13,834 nucleotides of DNA from an uncultured Saprospiraceae bacterium (GTDB lineage: Bacteria; Bacteroidota; Bacteroidia; Chitinophagales; Saprospiraceae), in NCBI GenBank assembly GCA_938002705.1, contig CALLAG010000313.1:1-13834 (forward strand). Direction: 5' to 3'. Below the pieces are notes generated by a model. That model was not told the origin of the DNA, made no database searches, and saw only the letters and a list, made by a program, of their open reading frames with translations. The position numbers and the translations under genes are program-made. Shown here piece by piece: positions 6,541 through 13,834 of this stretch. The stretch's first letter is position 1, and every line of letters begins with the position of its first letter.

Positions 6541-8376
6541 ATGAATTCAAGACAAGTACCCATATTAGTCACTTTCATAGTAGGATCACTTATCCTCAGC
6601 TATAAGCTCCTGCAGTTACAAGTCATCGATGATAAGTATAAGAAACTTGCAGAGAGAACCATATTAGACAAGCAGACGATCTATCCTTCGAGAGGTCTCA
6701 TCTATGATAGAAATGGACAACTTCTTACTTACAATAAGCCTATCTATGACATAGAAGCCATCTATAGAAACGTAGATCAGGACATGGATACAAGTCTGTT
6801 CTGTAGTCTACTAGGGATAGATAACAAAACCTTTAATGAGAGTCTAAATAAAAACTGGAAAGACAGAAGATATCATAAGTCTCTACCCTATACTTTCTTA
6901 CCCAAAGTAGATCAACAAAAATTCTCACGGTTTCAAGAGCAGCTATTTAGATTTCCGGGATTCTATCCTGTAGTCAGAAATATAAGAGCCTATCCTCACG
7001 AGAGTGCCTCTCATGTCTTAGGCTATCTCAATGAGGTCGGTTCCGAAATGCTAAAAGAAGAAGATACACCCTATACGTCAGGCGACTATATAGGTGTGAA
7101 AGGGCTAGAAAAACAATATGAAAAAGAATTAAGAGGTACCAAAGGCGTTAAGTTTCTATTGCGAGATAATGTAGGTAGAGAAGTGTCCTCATTTGATGAA
7201 GGTAATCTTGATTCTCTAGCTACTCAAGGTACTGATATCTATACCTCTATAGACTTAGATCTACAGAAGTATAGCGAAAGTCTCATGGGTAATAAGAGAG
7301 GGAGTATCGTCGCATTAGATCCTAAGACTGGAGAGATCCTGACTATGTTATCAGCTCCATTCTATGATCCTAATCTTCTCAATCTTGATGTCAACAGAAG
7401 CCAAGCCTTTATTGATCTCACAGCAGACAGTGAGCAGAAACCATTACTGGACAGGTCTCTCTCTGCCAGATATCCTCCTGGGTCTATATTCAAACCTATT
7501 CTATCATTAATCGCTCTACAAGAAGGCGTCGTCGTCCCTAACCAAACAGTTGCTTGTAATGGAGAGTATCACTACAGATCATTCAGCTATGGTTGTCATG
7601 AGCACTCTACACCTTATAATGTACAGATAGCCTTGTCGCATTCTTGCAACAGTTACTTCTTCAGTATGGTAAGGAAACTGATAGAGAAAGAAGGCTTTAA
7701 TAATCCAGAGATAGGGCTTAATATATTGCGTAGACATCTATACGATTTCGGATTAGGTAGTCCTCTTGGTGTAGATCTTAATAGCGAGGTAGGTGGATTC
7801 GTCCCATCGCCAGAATATTATAATGGACTATATAAGAAGCAGAAAGTTAACTGGAAGTCGACTTATATTATGTCTATCGGAATAGGCCAAGGCGAGTTAC
7901 AACTGACAACATTACAGATGGCTAACCTCGCTGCTATCATAGGTAATCGTGGACAATACTATACACCACATATAATCACGAGATTTAGTGATGGTACCAG
8001 CATAGATCCTAAGTATCTTATCCCTAAAAAAGTAAAAATAGATGACCAACACTTTGATCCCGTCATAGATGGAATGGAGCGTGTAATATCAAGTGGTACA
8101 GGATATCTCGCTAAGGTCCCTGGTATACCTGTGTGTGGAAAAACAGGAACATCACAGAATCCTCAAGGAAAAGATCACTCCGTTTTCTTTGCATTTGCAC
8201 CTAAAGAAAATCCGACTATCGCTATAGCTGTCTATATCGAGAATGCAGGATTTGGTGGTGATATAGCTGCGCCTATTGCTGGGCTTATAATAGAGAAATA
8301 CTTAAAAGGAGAAGTAACAAGACCTCAGCTAGAAGAAAGAATAAAGAATATGAACCTCATAGACACCAACTTATAA
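6541..8376 (+). CDS. mrdA: Penicillin-binding protein 2 (elongation-specific D,D-transpeptidase)
   Basis: A 611-residue class B PBP that crosslinks new peptidoglycan during side-wall growth. An N-terminal anchor helix (about 7-24) precedes the pedestal domain (about 45-220), which has the SRGLIYDRNGQLL motif and the later RAYPHESASHVLGYLNEV and GVKGLEKQYEKELRG stretches. The transpeptidase domain (about 250-590) carries the SxxK motif as Ser315-Ile-Phe-Lys318 with the catalytic Ser315, SxN as Ser368-Cys-Asn370, and KTG at 534-536 followed by TS. All catalytic residues are intact. Isoleucine after the active serine, where threonine is common, is a small oddity. It follows mreD by 20 bp and folA follows after 4 bp. 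RodA, its usual polymerase partner, is not encoded next to it. Confidence 0.97.
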   Translation: MNSRQVPILVTFIVGSLILSYKLLQLQVIDDKYKKLAERTILDKQTIYPSRGLIYDRNGQLLTYNKPIYDIEAIYRNVDQDMDTSLFCSLLGIDNKTFNESLNKNWKDRRYHKSLPYTFLPKVDQQKFSRFQEQLFRFPGFYPVVRNIRAYPHESASHVLGYLNEVGSEMLKEEDTPYTSGDYIGVKGLEKQYEKELRGTKGVKFLLRDNVGREVSSFDEGNLDSLATQGTDIYTSIDLDLQKYSESLMGNKRGSIVALDPKTGEILTMLSAPFYDPNLLNLDVNRSQAFIDLTADSEQKPLLDRSLSARYPPGSIFKPILSLIALQEGVVVPNQTVACNGEYHYRSFSYGCHEHSTPYNVQIALSHSCNSYFFSMVRKLIEKEGFNNPEIGLNILRRHLYDFGLGSPLGVDLNSEVGGFVPSPEYYNGLYKKQKVNWKSTYIMSIGIGQGELQLTTLQMANLAAIIGNRGQYYTPHIITRFSDGTSIDPKYLIPKKVKIDDQHFDPVIDGMERVISSGTGYLAKVPGIPVCGKTGTSQNPQGKDHSVFFAFAPKENPTIAIAVYIENAGFGGDIAAPIAGLIIEKYLKGEVTRPQLEERIKNMNLIDTNL

Positions 8377-8380
8377 TATT

Positions 8381-8878
8381 ATGATAATATCTGCCATAGT
8401 CGCTGTAAGTAATAACCTCGCCATAGGTGTAGATAATGATCTGCCATGGCATATGCCTGCAGATCTCAAGTTCTTCAAAGATACCACCAGAGGCTTCCAT
8501 GTCCTGATGGGTAGAAAAAGTTTTGATTCTATCAAAAAACCACTTCCAGGACGTACTAATATCGTGATCACGAGACAGAAAGAATTCTATCATTCTGGCG
8601 TCATAACAAGGCACTCCATACAAGAGGGGATACAGTATGCTATGGATGCTGGTGTAGAAGAGCTATTCGTACTTGGAGGCGCTAATATCTATGAGCAGAC
8701 GCAGAATATCTGGGACCAACTCTATCTTACTAAGATAGATACAGACATCCCTCATGGGACAGCATACTTTCCAGAAATTGATTATAGTACATGGAAGGTA
8801 GAAAGCGAAGAAAAACATATCGCTGATGAGAACAATCCGCATGATTATACTTTTGTAAAGTATGTAAGAAAGAGCTAA
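8381..8878 (+). CDS. folA: Dihydrofolate reductase
   Basis: A 165-residue cytoplasmic enzyme that reduces dihydrofolate to tetrahydrofolate with NADPH, supplying one-carbon units for thymidylate, purines and methionine. Recognisable parts are IVAVSNNLAIGVDNDLPWH at the N-terminus, active-site Asp28 in LPWHMPADLKFFK, MGRKSFDSI (43-51), LPGRTNIVITR with Arg58 for the folate glutamate, VLGGANIYEQ (97-106) with the Gly99-Gly100 cofactor turn, and LYLTKID (114-120). Length is typical of bacterial DHFR. Ser47 replaces the more usual Thr in MGRxT, a mild change. The gene starts 4 bp after the mrdA stop and is the last of the rightward unit, ended by the terminator at about 8906-8933. thyA, its common neighbour, is absent. 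Confidence 0.97.
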   Translation: MIISAIVAVSNNLAIGVDNDLPWHMPADLKFFKDTTRGFHVLMGRKSFDSIKKPLPGRTNIVITRQKEFYHSGVITRHSIQEGIQYAMDAGVEELFVLGGANIYEQTQNIWDQLYLTKIDTDIPHGTAYFPEIDYSTWKVESEEKHIADENNPHDYTFVKYVRKS

Positions 8879-8905
8879 CTAATGGGCTTATTGGGATATA
8901 ATAAA

Positions 8906-8933
8906 GGAGAGCAACATTCTAACATTACTCTCC
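8906..8933. terminator. Bidirectional terminator between folA and the convergent barrel gene
   Basis: GGAGAG (8906-8911) pairs with CTCTCC (8928-8933) around a 16-nt loop. The plus-strand side is followed by CATTTTATG, and the minus-strand side by TTTATTATAT. It lies 28 nt after the folA stop and 16 nt before the end of the leftward gene, the expected place for a shared terminator of convergent units. The stem is short, so efficiency is uncertain. Confidence 0.55.
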
Positions 8934-8948
8934 CATTTTATGATAATG

Positions 8949-9563
8949 TTATCCCTTAGAATCTCGTTTATTGAATGATATATTATATCCTACTTTTAAT
9001 GAAAATATTTCTGAAGCTCTTATAAGCTCGTTGAATGCTTTGTCGTCCGACTTGCCTATTACAGACAAATATCTCGAGATAGATAACTCCATGCTAATAT
9101 TCTTAATAATATAAGAAGCACTAAGCATTGCATAGTAATTAGTGTATAAAAACCGTTCGACATATATACCTCTTTTAGTTTGTATATTGGTATAAGACAA
9201 AAATTTAATTCCTGTACCAACAAATAAATTATCTATGAGATTATAAGAGGTCGAAAAATTAATATCCTTGCTACTAACCTTAGCGAATATTGGAGGGTCA
9301 TACTCTAAATCGTCATGAATTAAGTTGAATTCATTCTTCAGGTTTATATTAAAGTCTGTACTAACTAATACACGATTAAATACATAATTAAGCCTCAAGC
9401 CAAAAGATGGAAAAAATTTCTTTTGTTCTGGTTCTCTTAGAAAATCCCCGAAATAGTCAACCTCAAAATTACTGTAATTAATAGTTATCTGAGGTGCAAT
9501 AGAAAACTGAGCACTAAGATTTAATGATGCAAGAATTAAAAAAATTAATGATAGCTGTTTCAT
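8949..9563 (-). CDS. Small outer-membrane beta-barrel protein, unrecognised family
   Basis: A 204-residue protein with a clear signal peptide (MKQLSLIFLILASLNLSAQ, cleavage near 19), followed by alternating polar and hydrophobic strands with many aromatic residues, such as SFGLRLNYVFNRVLVSTDFNI, NLFVGTGIKFLSY and MELSISRYLSVIG, ending in FSLKVGYNISFNKR. This is the look of an 8- to 10-stranded barrel of the OmpX/PorT-like "outer membrane beta-barrel" class in Bacteroidota. I do not recognise the family, and many such proteins are lineage-specific. It stands alone between two envelope clusters, on the opposite strand, and its codons look more AT-rich than its neighbours. A 57-codon frame ends 4 bp upstream and may share the transcript. 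The fold class is fairly sure; the function is unknown. Confidence 0.7.
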   Translation of the reverse strand: MKQLSLIFLILASLNLSAQFSIAPQITINYSNFEVDYFGDFLREPEQKKFFPSFGLRLNYVFNRVLVSTDFNINLKNEFNLIHDDLEYDPPIFAKVSSKDINFSTSYNLIDNLFVGTGIKFLSYTNIQTKRGIYVERFLYTNYYAMLSASYIIKNISMELSISRYLSVIGKSDDKAFNELIRASEIFSLKVGYNISFNKRDSKG

Positions 9564-9567
9564 CTAT

Positions 9568-9741
9568 TTATTTGTATTCACTATAAAATTTGATTTCTGA
9601 TCTGACATGATTCTTGTTCTTATCTATGTAGGTGAAGATTAAGAGACCTTCATAATCTAAAGATATTTTGCTATTAGTTGAATCCGAATATAAGAAGATC
9701 AAATGCGTTGATGTTATGTACCTTATGATTCGGAGAACCAT
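9568..9741 (-). CDS. Possible small protein (57 residues) upstream of the barrel gene
   Basis: A frame from ATG at 9741 to TAA at 9568-9570 encodes 57 residues, beginning MVLRIIRYITSTHLIFLYSD and ending in KFYSEYK. A Shine-Dalgarno-like AAAGGA lies 4 nt before the ATG, unusual in this window, and only 4 nt separate the stop from the barrel start, the spacing of a coupled pair. The sequence has beta-strand-like stretches (LIFLYSDS, GLLIFTYID) and a charged C-terminal part, with no signal peptide or known domain. An in-frame stop lies 8 codons upstream of the ATG, so it is not simply the end of a longer intact frame. It may be a genuine small gene, the C-terminal remnant of a decayed gene, or a chance frame; I rate the first two together above the last. 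Confidence 0.4.
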   Translation of the reverse strand: MVLRIIRYITSTHLIFLYSDSTNSKISLDYEGLLIFTYIDKNKNHVRSEIKFYSEYK

Positions 9742-9894
9742 GATATCCTTTAAAGTACTAAGTTGTTATTAAATATTACTCCTAATCCAAGTTATCCCAA
9801 TGTTTAAAGTATTTTTATGTTGCACTTATTGGTTTACAACGCCTATATAATATTAAACTTCTAAATCTGTATATTTAGTATTTATACAAAAACA
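9742..9894. other. Divergent intergenic region before the DUF2851 gene
   Basis: This stretch separates the leftward small ORF from the rightward DUF2851 gene and is very AT-rich. It holds a 9-bp direct repeat TTTAAAGTA (9749-9757 and 9803-9811, start to start 54 bp) and the inverted repeat described at 9861-9878. I see no RNA gene. It most likely carries the promoters of both flanking units. Confidence 0.5.
9861..9878 (+). promoter_or_regulatory. Candidate DUF2851-lpxK promoter overlapped by an inverted repeat
   Basis: TATATTTA (9870-9877) is one base off TAnnTTTG and ends 17 nt before the ATG at 9895. CTAAAT (9861-9866) and ATTTAG (9873-9878) form an inverted repeat with a 6-nt loop covering the same bases. 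No -33 TTG is seen at the right distance. The overlap of element and repeat suggests an operator but may be chance in AT-rich DNA. Confidence 0.25.
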
Positions 9895-11163
9895 ATGAAA
9901 GAAGACCTCCTACATCTTGTGTGGAAACTTAAGAAGTTAGATTTCACTAACCTGACCACTACAGATGGGGATACTATTCAGATCAAAAATTTTGGTTTTC
10001 ATAATCAAAATTCTGGACCTGACTTTCTTAATGGAGAAGTTATCATAGGAGATACAACCTGGGTAGGCCATATAGAAATGCATATCAACTCCACAGACTG
10101 GACCAAACATAATCATCAAAAGGACAAGGCTTACAACAACGTTATCCTACATGTCGTGTACAATGATGACGGTCCTATACTTAACGAAAGTGGACAGCCT
10201 ATTCCTACCTTAATACTAAAGGGTAGAATATCACAAAGTACGATAGGCAATTATGAAAACTTAGCTGCTAATCAAGATTGGATACCATGTGCTCCATCTA
10301 TCCACAAGACCGATATGATTAAGAACAGCTTCTTCTTAGAGAAAGTCCTCATAGAACGACTACAGGATAAATGTCAGCGTATAGAAGATATCCTTAAGCA
10401 TAATAATAATGACTGGGAAGACACACTCTATAGGTTACTGCTGAAGTATCTAGGACTAAAAGTCAACAGCTCTGCCTTTGAGCAGTTAGCACACGTCACA
10501 CCTTACAGCATTCTCAAGAAATTAAGTGACAAAAGCATAGCCTTAGAAGCACTTCTGCTAGGTCAAGCTGGATTACTCAATGATAATTCTGATGCCTACT
10601 TTGATAAACTACTAAAAGAATATACTCACTACAAGAACAAATATGACCTCATAGCTATGACTGGTGTAGAGTGGCGCTTCTCTAAGTTGCGGCCAGCTAA
10701 TTTTCCGACTATCAGAATAGCTCAGATCTCACAGTTATACTACAAAGCACCACAGCTATTCAATGATATATTACATGTCAGTTCTATCACGGATATCTAC
10801 GAGAAATTAGATATAACTGCGTCATCTTATTGGGACACTCATTATCTACCTGATAAGGAAAGCGAATCAAAACCTAAGAAAATGGGACAAATGACCAAAG
10901 AACTCATTGTTATCAATGTCATAGTCCCGCTCCTATTCACCTATGGTCAGAAAACTGCTAACGAATACTATAAGGATAAAGCCTTAGACTTATTACAAAA
11001 AGTAAAGGCTGAAAACAACATAATCATCAGAAACTGGAAGCAACTCGGGATGTCCGCTAAGTCTGCTTTTGATACCCAAGCACTCCTGCAATTAAAAAAT
11101 GAATACTGTAATAATTTTAATTGTTTGAACTGTCGCATAGGTCAAACCATTCTATTCTCATGA
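9895..11163 (+). CDS. DUF2851 family protein
   Basis: A 422-residue protein of the DUF2851 family, widespread in Bacteroidota and without an assigned activity. The family's conserved N-terminal block is complete: MKEDLLHLVWK, GPDF at 41-44, then W56VGHIEMHINSTDW69 with Glu61 and His63, H72-N-H74, Asp77 and YNNVILHVVY (80-89). The C-terminus has a cysteine cluster, Cys405-x4-Cys410-x2-Cys413, and another Cys at 132 in the IPCAPS turn. No signal peptide or membrane segment is seen, so it should be cytoplasmic. The conserved acid/His block and the Cys cluster would suit a metal- or nucleic-acid-handling enzyme, but this is only inference. Its stop overlaps the lpxK start (ATGA), so the two are translationally coupled. 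Confidence 0.88.
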   Translation: MKEDLLHLVWKLKKLDFTNLTTTDGDTIQIKNFGFHNQNSGPDFLNGEVIIGDTTWVGHIEMHINSTDWTKHNHQKDKAYNNVILHVVYNDDGPILNESGQPIPTLILKGRISQSTIGNYENLAANQDWIPCAPSIHKTDMIKNSFFLEKVLIERLQDKCQRIEDILKHNNNDWEDTLYRLLLKYLGLKVNSSAFEQLAHVTPYSILKKLSDKSIALEALLLGQAGLLNDNSDAYFDKLLKEYTHYKNKYDLIAMTGVEWRFSKLRPANFPTIRIAQISQLYYKAPQLFNDILHVSSITDIYEKLDITASSYWDTHYLPDKESESKPKKMGQMTKELIVINVIVPLLFTYGQKTANEYYKDKALDLLQKVKAENNIIIRNWKQLGMSAKSAFDTQALLQLKNEYCNNFNCLNCRIGQTILFS

Positions 11164-12224
11164 ATAATATTGTATCACGGATACTTCTATGGCCATTTTC
11201 ATTGATATATGGAGGTATTATATCTCTGAGAAATGTATTCTATGATGCTGGATTATTAAAGTCTACACAATTCTATATACCTGTCATCAATGTAGGTAAC
11301 CTGTCCATAGGAGGGACGGGTAAGACACCCCATATAGAACATCTTATAAAACTTCTCAGTCCATATCTCAATATAGCGACACTTAGCCGCGGTTATAAGA
11401 GAAAAAGCAAAGGCTTCAGATTCGTCAGACATAATGATAACGCCATGGATTCTGGTGATGAACCCTTACAATTTAAAGTCAAAAACCCCAATATTACCGT
11501 CGCTGTCGCCGAAAGTAGGAATATAGGCATACCAATGATCGTACAAAGTCATCCTCAGACACAAGTTATCTTACTCGATGATGCATTCCAGCACAGGTCT
11601 GTCAAGCCTGATCTTAACATACTATTGACAGAATACAGTAATCTTTTCGTAGATGACTATCTCTTGCCCAGTGGGCGATTAAGAGAACCTCGTGATGCTT
11701 ACAAGAGAGCAGACATCATCACTGTATCAAAGTGTCCTGCAGAAATAAGCCTATCCGAAAGAACTGAGATAATCAATAAGATTAAGCCTCTTGATAATCA
11801 GAGAGTATACTTCTCTAGGTATAAATATCTTAATCCCTATTTCATCTTTGATCGGTCTATAACAGTCGAGCTCAAGGAAGACTTACACGTTGTCCTAATA
11901 TCAGCTATAGCTAATGTCGACTATCTCTTAAGCTACCTTGAGAGTATATGTGAGGTTGATAATGTTATGAAGTTCGAGGATCATCATTACTTCTCAGAAT
12001 TCGAAGTGGAACAATTCAAGAAAATAAATGATAATGTCTCATTTGACAACAGTGTTTTTCTGACGACAGAGAAAGACGCTATGAGATTAGCTATACATAG
12101 AGATTATCTTATCAAGCATCAGATCCCTATATTCGTCTTACCTATCGAGGTAGAGTTTATTCATGATGACGCTCCGGCATTCGAGAAAGACGTCAAATCT
12201 TTTTTACTCAATTATAAGCATTAA
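11160..12224 (+). CDS. lpxK: Tetraacyldisaccharide 4'-kinase (lipid A synthesis)
   Basis: A 354-residue enzyme that phosphorylates the 4' position of the tetraacyldisaccharide precursor to form lipid IVA at the inner face of the inner membrane. Features are an N-terminal hydrophobic helix (about 5-24) for membrane contact, VGNLSIGGTGKTP with the P-loop GGTGKT at 51-56, LSRGYKR (75-81), GDEP (99-102), and LDDAFQHR (139-146), where Bacteroidota members often have Ala in place of Gly, followed by LLPSGRLREP. The length is normal. I chose ATG 11160 over the in-frame ATG at 11121: the upstream 13 residues lie within the end of DUF2851 and do not look like LpxK, while 11160 gives a 4-bp ATGA overlap. 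The stop overlaps the next start by one base. Confidence 0.95.
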   Translation: MNNIVSRILLWPFSLIYGGIISLRNVFYDAGLLKSTQFYIPVINVGNLSIGGTGKTPHIEHLIKLLSPYLNIATLSRGYKRKSKGFRFVRHNDNAMDSGDEPLQFKVKNPNITVAVAESRNIGIPMIVQSHPQTQVILLDDAFQHRSVKPDLNILLTEYSNLFVDDYLLPSGRLREPRDAYKRADIITVSKCPAEISLSERTEIINKIKPLDNQRVYFSRYKYLNPYFIFDRSITVELKEDLHVVLISAIANVDYLLSYLESICEVDNVMKFEDHHYFSEFEVEQFKKINDNVSFDNSVFLTTEKDAMRLAIHRDYLIKHQIPIFVLPIEVEFIHDDAPAFEKDVKSFLLNYKH

Positions 12225-13834
12225 TGGCTAATCGTATATTATTAATTATTGCAGTATTTCTACTTACAAGCATAAGCACTTATGCACAATCCATATACAT
12301 ACCTGTAGGTCATTCTGCTTATCACTTTGTAGACAGAATAGATGTCTTAACTAAAGATACCCTTCCCCTACATACGGCGGTTAAGTATTATACAAGACAA
12401 GATGTGAGTGACATCTTATCTCAAGATATAAGTAACCACAGCTCTATTGGTAATTCAGATATTGCCTATCTATCTAAAGAGTTCAGAATCAGTAATGATA
12501 GTGCTACTGTAGATCGCAAAGGTCTTTTTGGTGTATTCTATAAGAATCCGGTGCACTTATTCGAAGTTAATACTGATCATTTTAATCTTGTAGTTAATCC
12601 TTTTTTTAATGGTAGGCTTGGTCGTGAGAGAGAAAGTGAAGATCCCATATTTCTCAATCAACGAGGCTTAGAACTTTTCGGTACTATTGATAATAAAATC
12701 TACTTCTACACTAATTTCCAAGAGAATCAATCTAACTTCTTCAACTACATAACGCCCTTCATAGATAGATACAAAGCGATACCTGGCTATGGATTATATA
12801 AGTTCTATAATAGCAATATTATCAGCTCCATCAATGGTTATGATTATTCTAATGCTCAAGCATATATCGGCTATCCTATCACTAAGCATGTACTCTTAGA
12901 GTTAGGACATAACAAACACTTCGTCGGTCATGGTATGAGATCTCTACTGCTGAGTGACTTTAGCCATAATTATTTTAATGTAAAGCTCAATGCAAGGATA
13001 TGGAAGATACAATATCAGACCATATTAGCAGAACTATCAGCCACAACACCAAGACAAACACCTAACAACGAATTGCTCCCTAAGAAATATATGGCGAGCC
13101 ACTATCTAAGTCTTAAGGTGTCACGATCTATAGAGATAGGATTATTTGAAAGTGTCATCTTTTCAAGAGAGAATAATTTTGAGTTGCAATACCTTAATCC
13201 TGTTATTCTGTACAGAACTGCAGAGCACTTCCTTGACAGTCCTGATAATGTACTTATAGGGCTTAATGGAAAGTATAACTTCTTGAAGCATTTCTCACTC
13301 TACGGCCAATTTGTATTAGATGAATTTTCGTTTAGTAATTTCTTTGATGATACTGGCTGGTGGGGTAACAAATATGGGATACAGACTGGTATAAAGTATT
13401 ATGATGCTGTAGGTATAGATCATCTAGACTTACAGGTAGAATACAATCGTGTGAGGCCATATACTTATTCTCACTTTCAGCCAAGTGGTGTCATCATCAC
13501 TCAGTCAGTCTCTAATTATTCTCATAATAACCAATCCCTAGCACATCCTGCAGGGGCTAATTTCTCTGAGCTATTAGTTAATATCAGGTATCAACCTATA
13601 CAAAAGCTCATATGTAACCTGAGATATATGCATACATTACAAGGTAGAGATAGGGATGGATTAAACTTTGGATCAGATATACTACAGATTAATACGACTC
13701 GTATTGACGATTTTGGCATTTCTCAGAATCAGGGTAGCTTAAGTAAGATCAATATGCTTAACTTTGATATCGGCTATGAGTTGTTTCATGATTTTTATTT
13801 TGATATCAGAGCACTGTGGAGAAGGGATAAAAAC
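12224..13834 (+). CDS. RemB/Wzi-like outer-membrane protein, N-terminal part (runs off right edge)
   Basis: A frame opens at ATG 12224 (TAATG overlap with lpxK) and stays open for 537 codons to the window end. Residues 1-22 are a signal peptide ending in STYAQ. The rest is aromatic-rich beta-strand sequence typical of a large outer-membrane barrel. The segment GHNKHFVGHGMRSLLLSD (228-245), followed by KLNARIWKIQYQTILAEL, and later LNPVILYRTAEHFLDSPDNVLIGLNGKY and YGQFVLDEF match the pattern of the gliding-motility protein RemB and the related Wzi capsule-assembly barrels. RemB is a surface protein needed for gliding on some surfaces in Flavobacterium; Wzi helps attach capsule to the outer membrane in enterobacteria. 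Which of these roles applies here cannot be told. Family assignment is from motif recognition, and the C-terminus is missing. Confidence 0.75.
   Translation, partial: MANRILLIIAVFLLTSISTYAQSIYIPVGHSAYHFVDRIDVLTKDTLPLHTAVKYYTRQDVSDILSQDISNHSSIGNSDIAYLSKEFRISNDSATVDRKGLFGVFYKNPVHLFEVNTDHFNLVVNPFFNGRLGRERESEDPIFLNQRGLELFGTIDNKIYFYTNFQENQSNFFNYITPFIDRYKAIPGYGLYKFYNSNIISSINGYDYSNAQAYIGYPITKHVLLELGHNKHFVGHGMRSLLLSDFSHNYFNVKLNARIWKIQYQTILAELSATTPRQTPNNELLPKKYMASHYLSLKVSRSIEIGLFESVIFSRENNFELQYLNPVILYRTAEHFLDSPDNVLIGLNGKYNFLKHFSLYGQFVLDEFSFSNFFDDTGWWGNKYGIQTGIKYYDAVGIDHLDLQVEYNRVRPYTYSHFQPSGVIITQSVSNYSHNNQSLAHPAGANFSELLVNIRYQPIQKLICNLRYMHTLQGRDRDGLNFGSDILQINTTRIDDFGISQNQGSLSKINMLNFDIGYELFHDFYFDIRALWRRDKN

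Noticed and set aside
8357..8623. Two minus-strand frames opposite folA (8357-8623 and 8371-8571)
   Set aside because: They overlap each other in different frames and the conserved DHFR active-site codons explain the openness.
9937..10119. A 60-codon minus-strand frame
   Set aside because: It is antisense to the most conserved block of the DUF2851 protein and is a shadow.
11121..11159. Longer lpxK start at 11121
   Set aside because: It would add 13 residues coded inside the end of the DUF2851 gene that do not resemble LpxK; ATG 11160 gives the common ATGA overlap and a normal length.
1..13834. CRISPR arrays, insertion sequences, tRNA or rRNA genes
   Set aside because: I looked for regular direct repeats, transposase-like frames with terminal repeats, and conserved RNA gene sequences and saw none.

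Overview
This window looks like chromosomal DNA from a gliding or type IX secretion-capable member of the Bacteroidota. The evidence is AT-rich DNA with heavy ATA and AGA use, almost no Shine-Dalgarno sequences, TAnnTTTG-type promoter elements, a PorZ-like secretion protein, a DUF2851 protein and a RemB/Wzi-like outer-membrane protein. I cannot name genus or species from sequence alone. All three of the phylum-typical families were recognised by reading translated motifs, not by a database search.

Layout. Positions 1-2455 are a minus-strand run: dnaN (sliding clamp), then nadD (NAD synthesis), then the start of a porZ-like gene that runs off the left edge. A 131-bp divergent region separates it from a plus-strand M16 peptidase-like gene whose zinc-binding motif is gone. 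Positions 4027-8878 hold the rod-shape cluster mreB, mreC, mreD, mrdA (PBP2), closed by folA (dihydrofolate reductase) where rodA is often found. A hairpin and a promoter-like element lie between mreB and mreC. A bidirectional terminator at about 8906-8933 separates folA from a convergent, visibly AT-richer minus-strand pair: a small outer-membrane beta-barrel protein and, upstream of it, a previously unlisted 57-codon reading frame (9568-9741). Positions 9895-13834 are a plus-strand run of DUF2851, lpxK and a partial remB/wzi-like gene, joined by ATGA and TAATG stop/start overlaps.

How the genes fit together. Most of the window serves the cell envelope: the elongasome (MreBCD and PBP2), lipid A synthesis (LpxK), and export or display of surface proteins (PorZ-like, RemB-like, small barrel). 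DnaN, NadD and FolA are housekeeping genes for replication, NAD and folate. I found no mobile element, CRISPR array, tRNA or rRNA. Nothing here is clearly a new multi-gene system. The best candidates for something undescribed are the small-ORF/barrel pair, the lone catalytically dead M16 protein, and the coupled DUF2851-lpxK-remB unit.
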